Part shown: positions 62,515-64,000 of the stretch, piece by piece | Numbering within the stretch: the first letter of the stretch is position 1 | Layout: each line of letters starts with the position of its first letter | Assembly (NCBI RefSeq): GCF_024206495.1 | Contig: NZ_JAMBPQ010000006.1 | Coordinates: 248,001 to 312,000, forward strand | DNA from: Paraburkholderia sp. CNPSo 3272 | Lineage (GTDB): Bacteria > Pseudomonadota > Gammaproteobacteria > Burkholderiales > Burkholderiaceae | DNA length: 64,000 nucleotides | Direction of reading: 5' to 3' | Program-made: the position numbers and the translations under genes | The notes under the pieces: generated by a model | Told to the model about the DNA's origin: nothing | The model's input: only the letters and a program-made list of their open reading frames with translations | The model's database searches: none

Positions 62515-62892
62515 ATGTCTGCCATCATTGCCGCGCACGTCGTCGCCGCAACGCTTTCTGTCATACTCGGAACCGCCGTCATGCTGACCGAAAAGGGCAG
62601 CCCCCGGCACAAGTGGCTCGGCCGTCTCTGGGCGCTGACGATGTTCGCCGCCGCGCTCAGTTCGTTCGACATCCGCGAGCTGCATCCGGGGCATCTGTCC
62701 TGGGTGCACGGCCTGTCGCTGCTGACGTTCGCGACCGTCGGGCGCGCGATCTGGGCGATCCGCCACGGCAATGTCCGCGGCCATCGCCTCGCAATGCGCG
62801 GTTCGTTCTTCAGTCTCCTCGCTGCCGGTCTCGCCGCCGTTGCGACGCCGCACCGGTTGCTCAACCTCATCGTCACGAGCTGGATCGCATGA
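62515..62892 (+). CDS. DUF2306-like small membrane protein
   Basis: The 125-residue protein has four hydrophobic segments with HVVAATLSVILGTAVMLTEKGSPRHKWLGRLW, a pattern seen in DUF2306 proteins. The His residues (H8, H31, H57) may bind heme or metal. AAGGAGAG precedes the ATG at 62515. Its stop overlaps the LytS-type kinase start (ATGA), so the two are coupled. Function is unknown. Confidence 0.82.
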   Translation: MSAIIAAHVVAATLSVILGTAVMLTEKGSPRHKWLGRLWALTMFAAALSSFDIRELHPGHLSWVHGLSLLTFATVGRAIWAIRHGNVRGHRLAMRGSFFSLLAAGLAAVATPHRLLNLIVTSWIA

Positions 62893-64000
62893 TTCCTGGC
62901 ATGCACGTCGAGTTTCCGAACGCCGCCGCCCGCCTCCCCGCGCCGGCGGCCAATGTCCTGCTCGCCGGGTTCGCGCGCGAGGGCGTGATCGTCGTGATCG
63001 GCAACGCGCTGATTGCGGTCGCGCTGACTGTCGCAGGCGTGCACGGGCGATTCATCGACAACCTCGTCTTCAGCCAGGCGATCGGGCTTTCGATCATGCT
63101 GCTGCTCGACGTCAGCCGCTTTTTCCTGCAACGCCACAATGCGCTCACGGGGCCGCGCCTCGCCCTCGCGATGGTGCTCGCCATCGTACTCGGCGCGTCT
63201 CTCGGGCGCGGCATTGCGAGCGTGGTGCTCGGAATCGGCTTGCACAACGCGTTCGCGACGAAGGATCTCGCGCTCACCGGCTGGATCGCGCTGACCGCCA
63301 CGCTGCTCGTCACCTGGTATGGGTGGTCGCGCACGCGCATTGCCGAACTGAGCGAACAGGTCGCGCGCACGGCATGGCAAAAGGAAGCCGCCGAGCGCAC
63401 GGCGCTCAGCGCGCGCCTGCAAGCGCTGCAGGCGCAGATCGAGCCGCACTTTCTGTTCAACACGCTGGCGACCCTCGACAGCCTGATCGCGTCCGACCCG
63501 CCGCGTGCGCGCGAGCTGCTCGCGAGCCTCAACCGCTTCCTGCGCGCGACGCTGGAGGCCTCGCGCGCGCAAAGCGAAACGCTCGCGGTGCAGTTCAAGG
63601 TGCTCGACTCGATGCTCGCCGTGCACGCCATGCGCATCGGCCCGCGCCTCGCCTACGCGCTCGACCTGCCGCACGATTGCGCCGACCTCCCGGTGCCGCC
63701 CATGCTGTTGCAGCCGCTCGTGGAGAACGCACTCAAGCATGGCATTCAGGGAGCGCTCGAGGGCGGCAGAGTCGACGTCCTCGCACGCCGCGACGGTGAA
63801 CATGTCGAGCTGAGCGTGACCGATACCGGACCGGGCTTCGGCGCGACGCCGGGCACCCAGGGCGCGGGCGTCGGGCTCGTGAACGTGCGCGAGCGGCTTG
63901 CGGCGCTCTATGGCGAGCAGGCGTCGCTCACGCTGATCGAGAACGTTCCGCATGGCCTCGTTGCGCGGGTCCGGCTGCCGCTGCGCGATACGGCTGCCGC
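62889..64000 (+). CDS. LytS/YehU-type sensor histidine kinase (3' end beyond the window)
   Basis: This kinase starts at an ATG overlapping the previous stop and runs past position 64000. It has four hydrophobic segments (about 30-145) followed by the HPK8-type H-box QAQIEPHFLFNTLATLDSLI, the N-box VENALKHGI, G1 DTGPGF, and GVGLVNVRERL. Such kinases partner LytTR-type regulators, and a matching gene probably follows outside the window. About 370 residues are visible, with the C-terminus cut off. The coupled DUF2306-like protein may be part of its sensor. Confidence 0.9.
   Translation, partial: MIPGMHVEFPNAAARLPAPAANVLLAGFAREGVIVVIGNALIAVALTVAGVHGRFIDNLVFSQAIGLSIMLLLDVSRFFLQRHNALTGPRLALAMVLAIVLGASLGRGIASVVLGIGLHNAFATKDLALTGWIALTATLLVTWYGWSRTRIAELSEQVARTAWQKEAAERTALSARLQALQAQIEPHFLFNTLATLDSLIASDPPRARELLASLNRFLRATLEASRAQSETLAVQFKVLDSMLAVHAMRIGPRLAYALDLPHDCADLPVPPMLLQPLVENALKHGIQGALEGGRVDVLARRDGEHVELSVTDTGPGFGATPGTQGAGVGLVNVRERLAALYGEQASLTLIENVPHGLVARVRLPLRDTAA

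Noticed and set aside
60436..62853. A minus-strand open frame of about 800 residues opposite the hybrid kinase genes
   Set aside because: Its translation is Arg/Glu/Ala-rich without motifs, while the plus strand carries intact kinase and receiver motifs with overlapping starts.

Overview
The window is a GC-rich chromosomal stretch whose gene content fits a betaproteobacterium of the Burkholderia sensu lato group (Paraburkholderia, Caballeronia or Burkholderia). The reasons are the PhaB-type reductase, the ara/ytf sugar clusters, the Ku/LigD pair, many LysR regulators and the codon usage. The genus is an inference. I saw no tRNA, rRNA, CRISPR array, transposase or prophage gene. Genes are densely packed and mostly in short operons.

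1-5.3 kb: the end of a sugar-utilisation operon (partial GH42 beta-galactosidase and a MalK-type ATPase), its divergent LacI regulator with a perfect 16-bp palindrome between them, and a chemoreceptor with a C-terminal WETF-type tether. 5.3-8.6 kb: a response regulator and a multi-membrane-span histidine kinase flank a divergent hotdog thioesterase. The layout recalls Lqs/Cqs quorum sensing but has no LqsA/CqsA synthase. 8.9-13.9 kb: an HD-domain protein, a GGEEF cyclase, a CSS-EAL phosphodiesterase and a GNAT acetyltransferase. 14.2-19.3 kb: two OsmC/Ohr-fold proteins, a small secreted protein, OhrR with three matching operator palindromes, a Tat-exported epoxide hydrolase, and a histidine-kinase-like protein that seems to lack the phosphoacceptor histidine. 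19.3-24.4 kb: a succinylglutamate desuccinylase-type enzyme, an orphan amino-acid binding protein, two LysR regulators and an NAD-dependent epimerase.

24.4-45.3 kb is a large sugar island. An arabinonate-type dehydratase diverges from ytfQRT-yjfF (galactofuranose-type importer), which is followed by a three-gene FrcBCA-like importer and a GntR regulator. A convergent seven-gene operon then encodes AraFGH import, L-arabinose 1-dehydrogenase, 2-keto-3-deoxy-L-arabinonate dehydratase, an MFS transporter and a second arabinonate dehydratase, with a divergent GbpR-like LysR. Together these give uptake and most steps of the non-phosphorylative L-arabinose pathway. The lactonase and the ketoglutarate-semialdehyde dehydrogenase are not in the window.

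45.4-55.9 kb: an SAM methyltransferase, a CBS-pair protein, a bacterial NHEJ operon (ligD, ku, MerR/TPR protein), a lone phaB, a small conserved-looking protein, an AI-2E-family membrane protein with a large extra C-terminal domain, and an MlaC-like periplasmic protein. 56.6-62.4 kb: an RsbR-RsbS-RsbT stressosome module joined by overlapping starts to an ATPase-PP2C fusion and two multidomain sensor kinases. 62.5-64 kb: a DUF2306-like membrane protein and a LytS-type kinase that runs off the end.
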